Below, piece after piece: positions 29,384 to 39,381 of a stretch of DNA of 64,000 nucleotides (position 1 is the stretch's first letter; the number at the start of each line of letters is the position of its first letter). The position numbers and the translations under genes are program-made. The notes under the pieces are model-generated. The model searched no databases. It was not told the origin of the DNA and saw nothing but the letters and a program-made list of their open reading frames with translations. The stretch lies in contig JAISCZ010000072.1 in NCBI GenBank assembly GCA_031265205.1, positions 1-64,000 of the forward strand. The letters are read 5' to 3'. This DNA comes from Deltaproteobacteria bacterium (lineage in GTDB: Bacteria; Desulfobacterota; Desulfarculia; Adiutricales; Adiutricaceae).

Positions 29384-31102
29384 ATGAAAGGTATTGATTC
29401 AACCAATCAGGTTTTCGCGAACGTTATTGAGGATAACCTTATATACGCTGATAAAACAAAACACGTTTGGGAACTGGCGAAAACCAAAAAAGCCTATTTT
29501 CTATCCAGGCCAAGAAGGTTCGGCAAATCACTGCTTTTGAGCACATTTGAGGCCCTTTTTAAAGGACCTTCGGATCCTGAACAAAATCCTCAAGGGCTTT
29601 TTAAAAATTTATGGATTAGCGGAATAGAGCCGAATTACGACTTTAACGATAACTACCCTGTCATCAATTTATCGATGTCCATGTCAAATTATTCTCCTGA
29701 GATCGTTACGCGCGCCCTCCAAACAAAACTTCAAGATATCGCCGCTTCTTACGGCCTATCTCTTAATGATGATATTCCTGAAGCGATGTTTCGGGTTCTC
29801 ATATCAGCCCTTAAGAGCAAGTTTAAAAAAAATGTCGTTTTGCTTATCGACGAATATGACGATCCAATTAGCTCAGTAATAGCAAATCCTGATTTGGCGG
29901 AAAAAAATTCATATATTTTAAGAGGCTTTTATTCAATCCTCAAAGAAAACCAGCCAAACTTGCGTTTTGTGATGCTCACCGGCGTAACGCGTTATGAATT
30001 ATTATGGCGGTCTGGAGTTCTTAACCATCTCTTTGACTTAACCATGGTACAAGAGCGAGCTGACATCTGTGGGTTTACTTATGAGGAATTTGACAATTGT
30101 TTCGCTGACCGTTTTCAAATAACTATGGAAGTATTTAAAAACAAAGGACTTTTAGATAAACATTATGGGGTATCTGAATTTCGCGACGCGATATTTAAGA
30201 AATATGATGGCTATAGCTGGGATGGACAAACAAGAGTCCTTAATCCGTTTTCGCTTCTTAACTCGTTTGAAAATAAAGATTTGAAAAGTTATTGGGCCAC
30301 CCTTGAGCCGTCTAAAAAATTTTTGAAGGCAATTATGTCCAAAAATCCTTTAGACTTAACCTCTGATAAACTGCGATATTTGTCTCAGGAATCAATTGAA
30401 TCAGCCTCGTTAATTACCTCTATGACGCCTGTTCCGTCACTATTCCAAACGGGATATCTAACAATAGATAAAATTACGCCCGCTGAAAACAATTTCTATT
30501 ATACTTTTAAAACGCCTAATGAAGAGGTAAAACCATCTTTTTTACAAGAATTTTCTGATAGTTTGTATAATTTTTTAGATATCGACAAGCGATCGCAAAA
30601 AAATGATTTTACAAAGACAATTATTGCCGAGGACTCCAATAAGCTGTCAACGCTAATTGATTCTTTTTTTGGCGCGATTCCGGCAATTCTTCATATCCAA
30701 AAAGAAGCCTATTATCATAGCGTTCTTTACGGTTATCTTGAAGGGTTGGCGGATTTAGTATCGTTTCCCGAAATACCCGGCGCCGATGGGACCCCAGACA
30801 TTGTTTGCGTTATTGACAAAGATCTGTACGTTATAGTCGAGCTGAAATACAGAAACCCTGAGACACATCCAATTGCCGTTAACCAAAAAATCAAAACAAT
30901 TTTGGATCGTCTCGCGATCTCCGCGTTGCGATCCATAGACGAGAAAAATTACTTAAGGCCTTATTTAGCCAAAGCCAAGAAAATATTGAAATTAGGTTTA
31001 GGCGTTTATGGGAGAGGCCGCGCCATCGCCATCCTGGAAAATGAAGAGCAAACCCAGGCGCGCGTAAAACTTATGGCTAAATGGCCGAAAGCTTCCGTGT
31101 AA
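29384..31102 (+). CDS. AAA-ATPase-like protein with PD-(D/E)XK nuclease-type C-terminus
   Basis: About 572 residues from ATG 29384, chosen because AGGTGA lies 5 bp upstream; an upstream GTG at 29306 is open but lacks a site. The N-terminal AAA-ATPase-like domain (family formerly called DUF1703) has the diagnostic FANVIEDN, YADKT and LSRPRRFGKSLLL P-loop, then a Walker B-like VVLLIDEYDDP. The C-terminal domain reads GTPDIVCVIDKDLYVIVELKYR, the D-(x)n-E-x-K core of a restriction-like nuclease. This is the intact member of the family here; a broken paralogue lies on the opposite strand at 31482-33112. These genes are typically multi-copy; their role (defence or recombination) is unproven. Confidence 0.88.
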   Translation: MKGIDSTNQVFANVIEDNLIYADKTKHVWELAKTKKAYFLSRPRRFGKSLLLSTFEALFKGPSDPEQNPQGLFKNLWISGIEPNYDFNDNYPVINLSMSMSNYSPEIVTRALQTKLQDIAASYGLSLNDDIPEAMFRVLISALKSKFKKNVVLLIDEYDDPISSVIANPDLAEKNSYILRGFYSILKENQPNLRFVMLTGVTRYELLWRSGVLNHLFDLTMVQERADICGFTYEEFDNCFADRFQITMEVFKNKGLLDKHYGVSEFRDAIFKKYDGYSWDGQTRVLNPFSLLNSFENKDLKSYWATLEPSKKFLKAIMSKNPLDLTSDKLRYLSQESIESASLITSMTPVPSLFQTGYLTIDKITPAENNFYYTFKTPNEEVKPSFLQEFSDSLYNFLDIDKRSQKNDFTKTIIAEDSNKLSTLIDSFFGAIPAILHIQKEAYYHSVLYGYLEGLADLVSFPEIPGADGTPDIVCVIDKDLYVIVELKYRNPETHPIAVNQKIKTILDRLAISALRSIDEKNYLRPYLAKAKKILKLGLGVYGRGRAIAILENEEQTQARVKLMAKWPKASV

Positions 31103-31481
31103 ATATCGCCTCGCCGAACGCTTCCGCTAAATTGTTTTTTGCGCCTGCCCCCTTATCTCGTTTTGATAAACAACCATTTACGCGATAAAACATGTTTTTA
31201 AGACAAGCCATTATATGAGCTATTTGCCGTGGCGTTTGGGTTATGATCTCGACTACCAGATAATCATCATATCGCGCGACAAAAAGATCAGGAATATATT
31301 ATTAGCTCTCGCTGCGTTTTTCCTCTTTCGCGCGATGTCCAACATGGAGATCTGTTCCTCGCGAGTCAGAAATATCCAGCGCCAATTGGTCATGGCAAAC
31401 GCCTCACTCAGTTACTATGATATCGTCTCTCACTATTGAGAAAACAAAGACTAAGGAACAAGCCGAACTGATTTTCAGAAT
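31103..31481. other. Gene-free spacer between paralogous ATPase genes
   Basis: AT-rich, with no supported gene. Contains one copy (31218-31242) of the short sequence that is also present near 28061. Confidence 0.5.
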
Positions 31482-33112
31482 TCAATCGCCAATTCGAACT
31501 AAACATTCGCCACGGAACGTGACTCCAACGCCAACATTGACAAGAAGAGTCGCGTCATCTCTCCTCGATGACCAAGAATAACGCTTGCCATCTATCGCGA
31601 GGAGGGCTTTTTTAGCTAAATTGTTTAAAAGTTTGGTTTTGGCGGTTTTGCCAGCAAATTTTTCCGCGCTGAATTTAATTTCAATTATTCCGCGCAATTT
31701 TCTCCTGGAAAGTCTACAATCAAATCGGGAGTACCGATGGCTATTGGCGGCTCAGGAAGAACTAAGCAATTTAATCCATTAAGATAACCATACATTATTT
31801 TGAAATAGCGAGATTCATTGTTTTGATGGTGAATTGCGGGAAGACCAGCAAAAAGAGATGAGAATATTAACGTAAACTTTTTGCAATCTTTTTCAATTAA
31901 AGATTCACATAATTGTATTCTTTCATTTTTTGAATTTATATTCAAAGTTTGAAACAAATTATTTGAGAATATGTTATATCTAAAATTTTTAATTTCCCAA
32001 TTAGGAATTTTTAATGTATAAGAAGATCCTTGTGAAGGAACGCTAAAATATTTATCTACTGTTAAATATCCTGTCTGAAACAAGGCTGGTATCGGCTCAA
32101 GATTTCCAACCTCAGCCATGCCGAGTTCTCTTTCAGGCAATTGATTGGATTCTCCGTCAAGCAAATCAAGGGGATTATTCGTCGAGATTTTATTCAGAAA
32201 GTAAACTGACGGATTAGTTTGAATCCAATAATCGGAAAAATCAGAATTGCTCAAACAGCTGATGATTGAGTAAGGGTTCATGACCATAGTTTTACCGTCC
32301 CAACTATAACCGTCGTACCATTTGAAAATTTTTGAACGAAGCTGGTCAATGGTAAATTTTCCGGCGAGAAGGCCATTCGCCTTCATTATATCCAAAGAAC
32401 TCGCAAGGTTATCGGTAAAATATTTATCGAACTCTTCATGGGTTAACCCGCAAACTCCGGCGTATTTCTGATTTAAAGTCATATCAATTTAATTATTAAG
32501 ACCAGCTGAAATACCCATGAAAGCGAAGCGTGTAACTCCTGTTACAGAAACAAAACGCAGTTCAGCGTCAAGGGATTTAAGTTTGCGATAAAAATACTTC
32601 ATAGCTTCACTATTCGCTTCGGCCAATTTTATATTATCAATGTGATCGCTTACGGGTGAGTCATATTCATCAACAAGTAGAACCACTTTTCGATCATATT
32701 TAAGTTTGAGCGTTTTAATCAAAATGCTCAACATAGAGCCTAAGTTATACGCTTCTATGTTAATGTCTTCGGCTTTCGCGTAACATCTCAACTGTTCTTT
32801 AATACCTTCTTCAAGGGAACGAGGACTTGAGCTGTTCACGGCCATGTCAAGAGAAATTTCGGAAAATTTGTTGGAAAAATCAAACGCCTTATTTTGCCCA
32901 ATCCATAAATCTTTAAAAAGCTCTTCATCGCCGCTAAAAAGCGAGTTAATAGCGCTCAAAAAAAAAGATTTGCCAAATCTCCTGGGCCGGGACAGGAAAT
33001 AGTTCTTGCCTTCGCTGAGCATCTTAGCGATAAAAGGGGTCTTGTCAGCGTAAACATATCCTTCACGAATGATTTCTGAAAAATTCTGATAGTTAAGCGG
33101 TAGCGGTTTCAT
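31482..33112 (-). pseudogene. Broken AAA-ATPase-like/PD-(D/E)XK gene (paralogue of 29384-31102)
   Basis: The start ATG 33112 follows GAGG at good spacing. Three open parts can be joined. 33112-32489 holds the ATPase half (FSEIIREGYVYADKT, LSRPRRFGKS, VVLLVDEYDSP). After the in-frame TAA at 32491-32489, 32482-31685 continues in the same frame (LNN, stop, IDMTLNQKYAG). Then, after a one-base loss in an A-run near 31698, the nuclease part IIEIKFSAEKFAG ends at 31482. The stop sits where relatives have Leu (TTA to TAA). With two separate lesions the gene is very probably dead, although the A-run change alone could be an assembly error. Confidence 0.85.
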
Positions 33113-33378
33113 AAATTTTCCTCGCGCCAAGCGTAAAAAAAGCGAAGCGCGTTCGCTCGATTTAGACCAAATTTACGCCATTATATTATACCGTTTTTTC
33201 GTAAAAGATAGAATTTACAAATGGGCGTAGTTAAAAAAAGCGCTTAGAGAAAAGAAAAATTCTTGAGCCGTTCAATGTTTGCCCAATTAAATTTTGAAAC
33301 ATACGCCACTACATTTTGATGTCATAAACCGCGCCTTGTTAAGCGTCAGAGTCAGAGTATTTAACGGAGGAGCCGCTC

Positions 33379-33535
33379 GGGGTTTCAGAACTTTTCAAAG
33401 CCTATGTCCGCGCCGAATACGGATTCGGGCGCGCGTTAGTCCGCGAGATTCAAGCCGAGTCTATCGGCCGCGATGGCGTTTTGCCCAAGGCGATGTTGGC
33501 GAAGGGGCCGGCGCGCGCCAAAACGAGACGCGTTG
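33379..33535 (-). pseudogene. Stray degenerate fragment of fhs
   Basis: About 150 bp closely resemble 35576-35730 inside the intact fhs gene in the same orientation: shared runs include CAGAACTTTTCAAAGCC, ATGTCCGCGCCGAAT and GGCGATGTTGGCGAAGGG. Substitutions are scattered through the rest. No open frame is kept and flanking fhs sequence is not recognisable. It is a partial duplication that has since decayed. Confidence 0.75.
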
Positions 33536-33839
33536 GAACCGAGGACGCCTCCCAGCTCTAGCGCCCCTCCAACATCCCGCGCTTGCAGGGGCTCCTGATA
33601 GGAGTGACGGGCAAGGCGGCGGGAGTGAGGGCTAGCGCGGCGCGAGGGAGGCCCTGAGCGCTCCGAACGAAAGGACGCGGGACAGGTTTTATAACGAAAA
33701 TGGGACAGGCCTAGATAGCGATTTTAGGAAATTACAAGCTAATGGAAGCATCATTAGTCTCTCGCTCGCGCCGTTGATTGCTGTTAAACTAAATAAATGG
33801 GTAATGATGGCTTGCGATAAACCGCGATTTGGCTAAAGA
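33536..33839. other. Gene-free spacer
   Basis: No gene seen between the fhs fragment and the broken PIN gene. Confidence 0.45.
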
Positions 33840-34281
33840 ACGAACATTTACCTTGATGTCTGTCGCTTAAACCGTCCCTTTGACGACCTGTCTCAGGATC
33901 GGATTTATTTTGAGGCCTAATCCATATTAAGTATCTTGCTGCGCCGTAAGACCCATATTTGGCGATTGGCTGGCGGCGATGTCATTGAGCTTGAGCTGTC
34001 GAAGATGGGCGACCAAGACAGGCTGTCAAAAGTTCTGGACCTTTATTCGTCGCGTAGTTCCCGTCTGACAGTGAATGAGCGCGTCAAAGCGCCTTCCAGA
34101 GGCCCACAACGTTTAGGCTTGAGGCTTTTTGACAGCCTCCATCTGGCCCAATATTTACAACCGGGACGCCCTGTTGACCGCGGACGACGCTTTTATAAAA
34201 ATTGCGGCCAGATTTGAGGTCAGCCTCCCCGTTAATAATCCTCTCGCTTGGTTGATGGAGAAAACGCGAAATGAACAATAA
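33840..34281 (+). pseudogene. Broken PIN-domain nuclease (toxin-like) gene
   Basis: The reading starts near 33845 with IYLDVCRLNRPFDD, the first acidic motif of a PIN nuclease. It meets an in-frame TAA (FEA, stop, SILSIL) near 33920, continues through DVIELELSKMGDQDRL and FDSLHLAQY, and after a one-base shift near 34160 reads DALLTADDAFIKIAARFEV and ends NEQ at 34279-34281. The later TADD acidic motif is present. The antitoxin-like gene starts inside its last codons (ATG 34271). Both genes of the pair are damaged. Confidence 0.7.
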
Positions 34282-34476
34282 TTCTTCCGACGATTACCGC
34301 AACCCCAGTCTGCTACGCAAAAAGGGCGTTGAAGCCTTGACCAAAGCGCTCGGCCCAGTAGGGACGGCGTATTTTATCCGTCTGTTGAACGTGGCGAAGG
34401 CGATTACGCTAATGAGCGTCACGCTGTTTTGGACAAACTGACGATTGAAGACATTGAACGCGAGTTAGGTAAGTGA
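34271..34476 (+). pseudogene. Frameshifted small gene paired with the PIN toxin
   Basis: From ATG 34271 the frame reads LLRKKGVEALTKALGPVGTAYFIRL. After adding one T at CTGTT (near 34385) it continues FERGEGDYANERHAVLDKLTIEDIERELGK to TGA 34474. The restored 68-residue protein resembles a widespread small family encoded next to PIN-domain proteins. It overlaps the PIN gene by 11 bp. Antitoxin function is an inference from position. Confidence 0.6.
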
Positions 34477-34651
34477 AAATCCGCGAGGTTCCCTGAATTT
34501 CGCGCCATCCGCGTGAGCTTGTATCCTTAAAGGGCAAATCGATCTTGTCGGAGATTCTGGATTTTAAGACCTCCTAGAAACCAAGCCCGTAAAAGGATAC
34601 TGAAAAACTGGCGGGATATCGCCGTCAGTTGGAAACTCAAGATCCACGCGG

Positions 34652-34676
34652 CGCGATTGGGAATTTTCCAATCGCG
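34652..34676. other. Perfect 9-bp hairpin
   Basis: CGCGATTGG and CCAATCGCG flank a 7-base loop. There is no T-run on either side, so it does not look like a simple intrinsic terminator. Confidence 0.5.
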
Positions 34677-34771
34677 GCTTGGGCGAGATCCATCGACAGG
34701 GGGGGGCGGCAAACCCTCCCTCAAGCGTCGGCGGCGCTACCGAAACATCTTCCATTTACCGGTTTCTCGGG

Positions 34772-34797
34772 AAAAAACGCGCGCGCCGTTCCGCGCG
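34772..34797 (-). terminator. Intrinsic terminator of fhs
   Basis: On the minus strand, about 20 bp after the fhs stop, CGCGCG-GAACGG-CGCGCG is followed by CG and six T residues (34777-34772). Confidence 0.7.
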
Positions 34798-34818
34798 AGC
34801 CTTAAAAATCGCCTCTCC

Positions 34819-36597
34819 CTAAAACAAACCGCGCGTCTTACCCGTCGCGAGATCCACGTCCACCTTCCGGTAGGCGGGGTCGGAAGAAGTCCCCGGCATC
34901 AGGGAAATACTTCCCACCACCGGCGCCACTAATCCCGCTCCAGCGTATAGAAGGGCGTCGCGGACAAAAAGGCGAAATCCCTTGGGAACTCCTTTGAGAT
35001 TGGGGTCCCCGGAAAGGGAGAGATGGGTTTTGACCATACAGACCCCAAATCCATCGGTTTTAGGGTCCTCGCCGTAACTTTGAAGCTTCGCCAAGGCCTC
35101 GGGCGCGAAATCCACGCCATCCGCCCCGTAAACTTCCTTGGCTATCGTTTCTATCCGCTCGCGGAAAGAGAGAGAGCAGCGATAGAGAAAGCGGAAATCG
35201 CTTTTTTCTCGGCAAGCGTCTTGAACGGCGTCCGCCAACTCCAAGGCCCCCTCGCCTCCTTTGAGCCAATGGTCGGAAACGGTAACCCGCGCCCCCAAGG
35301 CCTCCACGCCTCTTTTGATAATGGCTAACTCCTCCGGGGAGTCAGCCGCGAAGCTGTTGACGCAGACCACGGGACTGATTCCTGACTTTTGGATAATCTT
35401 CAGGTGGTGGATTAAGTTGTCCATCCCCTTTTCCACCAAAGCCGGATTAGGAACCCCGTATTCCGGCGGCAGAGGGTTTCCCGGGCGCGGGATGGGCGCT
35501 CCCCCATGGCACTTCAGGGCCCGCGCCGTGGCCACCAGGACGGCGGCGTCGGGAATAAGCCCGCTGAGGCGACATTTGAGGTTCCAGAACTTTTCAAAGC
35601 CGATGTCCGCGCCGAATCCCGATTCGGTCACGTGGTAGTCCGCGAGCTTCAAGGCGAGCTTATCGGCCACGATGGAGCTTTGGCCAAGGGCGATGTTGGC
35701 GAAGGGACCGGCGTGAACCAAAACGGGCTGACCTTCCATGGTCCGCAGGAGATTGGGGTTTAAGGCCGAGAGGGTCCACGCGGCCATGGCCCCGGCCACT
35801 TCCAGGTCTTCCGCGGTGACAGGCTTTCCGTCGCGACCGTAGGCCATCACGATCCTCCCGATACGCTCCCGCGTGTCCTTTATATCCGTGGCCATCGCCA
35901 GTATCGCCATGATTTCCGAGCTCACCGCGATATCAAAGCGGGATTCCATTAAAAAGCCGTCTTTTTTCCCGCCCAGGCCCACGACAATCTTCCGCAGGCA
36001 CTGGGCCGCGAAATCCATTATGAAGCCAAATTCCACCCTGTTGGGATCAATGTCAAGCCTTCTAAGGCCTTTGGACGCCAAATAGGCGTCGCCGTAATTG
36101 AACTCGTGGGTCATCCTCGCGTTTAAGGCCACCATACCCAAGTTATGGGCGTTCATGACGGCGTTAATATCCCCCGTCAGTCCCAAGGAAAAAGCCGCGA
36201 GGGGGAGGCATTGGCTCATGCCGCCCCCGGCCGCCGAGCCTTTGACGTTCATGGTGGGGCCGCCGGAAGGTTGGCGGATGGCCGCCGAGACTTTGAGCCC
36301 TCTCTTCCCCAGGCCCTGGGTCAAGCCTATGGTCGTCGTGGATTTTCCCTCTCCCAAAGGGGTGGGCGTGATGGCGGTGACGTCGATATATTTTCCGTTG
36401 GGCCTAGAGCGCAGGCGCTCCATGGCGGCGGCGTAGTCAATTTTGGCGATAAAGCGACCGTGCGGAAGGATTTCCTCGTCCAGAAGGCCCAGGCGATGGG
36501 CGACTTCCGCGATGGGAGCGAGCTCTTCCTCGGCCGCCTCGGCTATTTCGTAATCTTTCGCGCCTTTGAGGGTATAATCACGGTAATCTAAGGCCAT
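34819..36597 (-). CDS. fhs: Formate-tetrahydrofolate ligase
   Basis: 592 residues from ATG 36597; AGGAG lies 7 bp upstream, and the longer frame back to 36669 has no such support. The enzyme joins formate to tetrahydrofolate using ATP, the entry step of the methyl branch of the Wood-Ljungdahl pathway and of one-carbon supply for purines. The P-loop is [14 protein letters not shown], and further family segments include GGGMSQCLP and [10 protein letters not shown]. Length is slightly above the usual 555-560, mainly through the N-terminus. It has its own terminator and a gene-free region upstream, so it is probably a single-gene unit. A decayed partial copy lies at 33379-33535. Confidence 0.96.
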   Translation of the reverse strand: MALDYRDYTLKGAKDYEIAEAAEEELAPIAEVAHRLGLLDEEILPHGRFIAKIDYAAAMERLRSRPNGKYIDVTAITPTPLGEGKSTTTIGLTQGLGKRGLKVSAAIRQPSGGPTMNVKGSAAGGGMSQCLPLAAFSLGLTGDINAVMNAHNLGMVALNARMTHEFNYGDAYLASKGLRRLDIDPNRVEFGFIMDFAAQCLRKIVVGLGGKKDGFLMESRFDIAVSSEIMAILAMATDIKDTRERIGRIVMAYGRDGKPVTAEDLEVAGAMAAWTLSALNPNLLRTMEGQPVLVHAGPFANIALGQSSIVADKLALKLADYHVTESGFGADIGFEKFWNLKCRLSGLIPDAAVLVATARALKCHGGAPIPRPGNPLPPEYGVPNPALVEKGMDNLIHHLKIIQKSGISPVVCVNSFAADSPEELAIIKRGVEALGARVTVSDHWLKGGEGALELADAVQDACREKSDFRFLYRCSLSFRERIETIAKEVYGADGVDFAPEALAKLQSYGEDPKTDGFGVCMVKTHLSLSGDPNLKGVPKGFRLFVRDALLYAGAGLVAPVVGSISLMPGTSSDPAYRKVDVDLATGKTRGLF

Positions 36598-37525
36598 CCA
36601 CGCGCTCCTGAAGTTAAAAAAATACGCTCCGCGACTACTTTGGGCCCTGAGGGCCGCGCGACAATTCACGCGCCAAAAGAGACCGCTTGAAGGTTCCGCT
36701 CAAATATTCGCGTCGCTTCCTCTACCTTATCACAGCGCGAGATAATATTTGACTTCTTTCGCGGCCAAATCGCCCGATTCGGCGAAAAATTAATTTTTCA
36801 ATACTCTTTTTAAGACTTTTGCGAAATGCCTTTATTTTTTTCGCGAATAGCGTCAAACCCTGAAACGCTCCGCAAACGCCCTTCCGACGCCGCGCCGCGA
36901 GAGCGCGGCCTTAAGTCGCGAAGCGATTAAGCGTGGACGATATCGGTTAATCCTCAATCCTTATTGAATATTTGCCTTCAACCAATTAATTTCCTAAGGT
37001 TTGTCTTTACCCCAAAACGGATCTTATCGGCGATTCAATTATCTCGCGCGGAGCGAAATTTCCGTTCCTTCCAAGGCTCACTCGCCAAAACCATATCTTC
37101 TGGCCTCTCATAATTTTTACAGTCTTCCCCCTTGATAATATTAACTCCGCGAAACTTTTACGCGATACGGGCCCGCGCGTTTTGACGCGTAAAATTTAAG
37201 CGCCATCGCGCCGCGAAAAAAGAGGCGCGCGATATTCAGTTATATAGTTTACGCTTAAGTGGCGGAAAATAATCAATTCCGCGCCCGTCGCGCCGCGAAA
37301 CTCTCGCGCGGCGGCGCGAGGCCGTTCCCTTTTCGTCATTTCCCTCCCTTCGCTTCATTTAACGTTTACAACGATTCTCTTCCGTCCCGACAAGCTAAAA
37401 CCCTTGTGGAGAAAAATCATCCCCGCGAAATCGCCGGCGCCCGCGGCGCGAAAGCGCGCCGCCGGCCCGAAAAGCGGCGGCGCGCTTTCAAAAGCGTTTA
37501 AGAGATTTCTTAACGCCTCGCGCGA
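36598..37525. other. Gene-free spacer
   Basis: About 930 bp between fhs and the nitroreductase terminator. Alternating CG-rich and AT-rich, with many GCGCG motifs. No gene, RNA or repeat array recognised. Confidence 0.5.
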
Positions 37526-37566
37526 CAAAAAAACCCCGGACCGCTCTAAAAAGAGGATCCGGGGTT
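37526..37566 (-). terminator. Intrinsic terminator of the first nitroreductase gene
   Basis: AACCCCGGA (37532-37540) pairs with TCCGGGGTT (37558-37566), with an inner CTCT/AGAG extension. On the minus strand it is followed by a T-run of eight (37533-37526), about 30 bp after the stop at 37595. Confidence 0.85.
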
Positions 37567-37594
37567 GGCGGAAAGCGAGAACGGAAAAAAAACC

Positions 37595-38128
37595 CTAGAC
37601 GAAGCGCGCGACCTCTTCCAGGGGCTTGCGGGCCTTCGGGCGGACCTTGGCGGAATTGGGGTAGCCTAAGGCCACTAACAGGAAGATCTTCTTTTCCTGG
37701 GGGATATCCAAAACCTCGTGGATTTTGACCCGATCGAAAGCCCCTAAAATACAGCTGCCCACTCCCAAGGCTTCCGCGGCGTAGCAGATATTGAGAACGG
37801 CGCCACCCAGATCGCCCTGGGCGAAGACCTGGCTGTCCATGTGCTTGGCGATGGCGGGTTTGAGGGGAGCGAATTCCTCTAGCGCCACGACCATGGCTTT
37901 GGCCTTGGAGATATAGGAATTGGCTCCGTACATCAGCGTGGCCTCCGCGACCGCGGCGAACTTTTGGGGATCGTCCACCGCCACGAAGCTCCAGGGCTGG
38001 GAGTTGCAGGCCGAGGGAGAAAGGCGGGCGGCGTCGACAATCTTGACGAGCTTCTCCCGCTCCAGCGGTTTGTCGGCGAAGTCCCGGCAACTCTGGCGAT
38101 TAAGGACCAAATCAAAAAATTTTTCCAT
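37595..38128 (-). CDS. Nitroreductase-family flavoprotein (copy 1)
   Basis: 177 residues, the size of compact FMN-dependent nitroreductases. The family start RQSCRDFADKPLEREKL contains the FMN phosphate-binding Arg/Ser/Arg set; SACNSQPWSFVAV and the C-terminal LVALGYP are also typical. It should act as a cytoplasmic dimer passing electrons from NAD(P)H to an unknown acceptor. GGAGG lies just before ATG 38128 and a strong terminator follows. A close paralogue, also of 177 residues, lies about 330 bp upstream on the same strand, so the two arose by tandem duplication. Confidence 0.92.
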   Translation of the reverse strand: MEKFFDLVLNRQSCRDFADKPLEREKLVKIVDAARLSPSACNSQPWSFVAVDDPQKFAAVAEATLMYGANSYISKAKAMVVALEEFAPLKPAIAKHMDSQVFAQGDLGGAVLNICYAAEALGVGSCILGAFDRVKIHEVLDIPQEKKIFLLVALGYPNSAKVRPKARKPLEEVARFV

Positions 38129-38461
38129 GGATCCTCCCTTAGGACGGGAAATTTACCCTATCCAAAAAATACGCGATAAAGCCAAAATTTTTTTAAAACG
38201 TCGGTTTTTTAAAAAACCGTAAAACTTAAGCCCGCGGGCGCGTCAGGGGACGGGGCCATCCTTCGCCGCCGATTGAAGGGCCGGTCAAGGCCGGTCATGA
38301 CCCATTAAGGCCCATCAAGACCCTCCAAGGCCCATTAAGACCCAGCCAAGTCGGTCAGGGCCGCGCGGCTCGTGGGGGGCGAGTCGCGCCATGGAGCCTC
38401 AAATGAGCCGTCCCCGTCTTTGTGGGGCAGTCGCCAGCTAGGCGAACGCGAGGCGCGCGCC
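38129..38461. other. Spacer with short tandem-like repeats
   Basis: Between the two nitroreductase genes. At about 38278-38360 short units of the type AAGGCCCATCAAGACCC and GGTCAAGGCC recur in imperfect succession. No gene seen. Confidence 0.6.
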
Positions 38462-38995
38462 TTAGACAAAACGGACGATTTCGGCGAAGGGTTTGCGGCT
38501 TTTCTCCCGGACGCGCTCGGATTTCGGGTAGCCCACGGCCACCACCATGAAGATCTTCTTTTCCGGGGGAATATCCAAAAGCTTCCGGAGCCTGGGCCTA
38601 TCGAAAACGCCCGCGATACAGGTTCCCAGGCCCAGAGACTCGGCCTCGAGGCAAAGGCTCAGAACGGCGGCCCCCAGATCGCCCTGGGCGTGCGTCTGGC
38701 TGTCGACGAGCTGGGCCAGTTTCTGGATCAGCTCCGCCGTCTCCTCGAGAACGACGATAAAGGCCGTGGCCGACTTGAGGTACTTGTTGATCCCCAAAAT
38801 GGTGGTGGAATCGGCCACTTCCGCGACCGTGGCGGGAGTCTCGACGACGACAAAGCTCCAGGGCTGGCTGTTGCATGCCGAAGGGGCGAGGCGGGCGGCC
38901 TCGATAATTCGCTCCAACTTCTCCCGCTCCACGGGCTTGTCCAGGTAATCGCGGCAGCTCTGGCGCGTTTTGGCGAGTTCTAAAAAATCTTCCAT
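38462..38995 (-). CDS. Nitroreductase-family flavoprotein (copy 2)
   Basis: 177 residues, same length as copy 1 and clearly homologous throughout: RQSCRDYLDKPVEREKL, SACNSQPWSFVVV, AQGDLGAAVLSLCLEAESLGLGT (shortened in sense) and VAVGYP. The FMN-binding segments are intact. The upstream sequence has GGAG about 10 bp before ATG 38995. The differences from copy 1 lie mainly in the middle helices that shape the substrate pocket, suggesting different acceptors. The substrate is unknown. Confidence 0.92.
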   Translation of the reverse strand: MEDFLELAKTRQSCRDYLDKPVEREKLERIIEAARLAPSACNSQPWSFVVVETPATVAEVADSTTILGINKYLKSATAFIVVLEETAELIQKLAQLVDSQTHAQGDLGAAVLSLCLEAESLGLGTCIAGVFDRPRLRKLLDIPPEKKIFMVVAVGYPKSERVREKSRKPFAEIVRFV

Positions 38996-39381
38996 TCCCT
39001 TTGTCTCTCCTTCCCAGAATTAGGCCTTCTGGCGAAAAGCGGCGCCGCCAGGCGAAAAAGCCGCGCCATCAGGCGAAAAACCCTTCAAAATACGGCGCGA
39101 AAGCCCTCTCGGACTTGCCCGCGAAATAAAACCCTCCCCCGGTCAGGCCACTTAATTCTTCAGGCGAATCTCGCGTCGTTTTTTAAAGCGAAAAAGCGCG
39201 AAAAAGCGGCTCCCAAGGGAGGGTTCGCGTCAAAAGGAGGTCGCGCGCGGCGAAAGCGCGCGCTTCGAGAAATATTGCGCCCCGGAACTAAAAGGCGCGG
39301 GAAAGAGCGAAAAGTAAGCTCGCGCCCTCTTGGGGCGCCTTTTTTCCCCCAAAGGGGGAAGGTACCCCGCCGGGGATAGTC
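38996..39381. other. Spacer with short direct repeats
   Basis: At 39030-39080 three imperfect copies of GGCGAAAA followed by GCCGCGCC-like sequence. At 39322-39345 GCGCCC-TCTTG-GGGCGC followed by a T-run could end transcription on the plus strand, although no plus-strand gene precedes it; TTCCCCC-AAA-GGGGGAA follows directly. No gene. Confidence 0.5.

Noticed and set aside
38278-38360. Possible CRISPR-like repeat array
   Set aside because: Units are short, irregular and not separated by unique spacers of constant length; no cas genes nearby.
39322-39358. Minus-strand terminator of rplY
   Set aside because: The hairpin is followed by a T-run only on the plus strand; on the minus strand it is followed by A residues.
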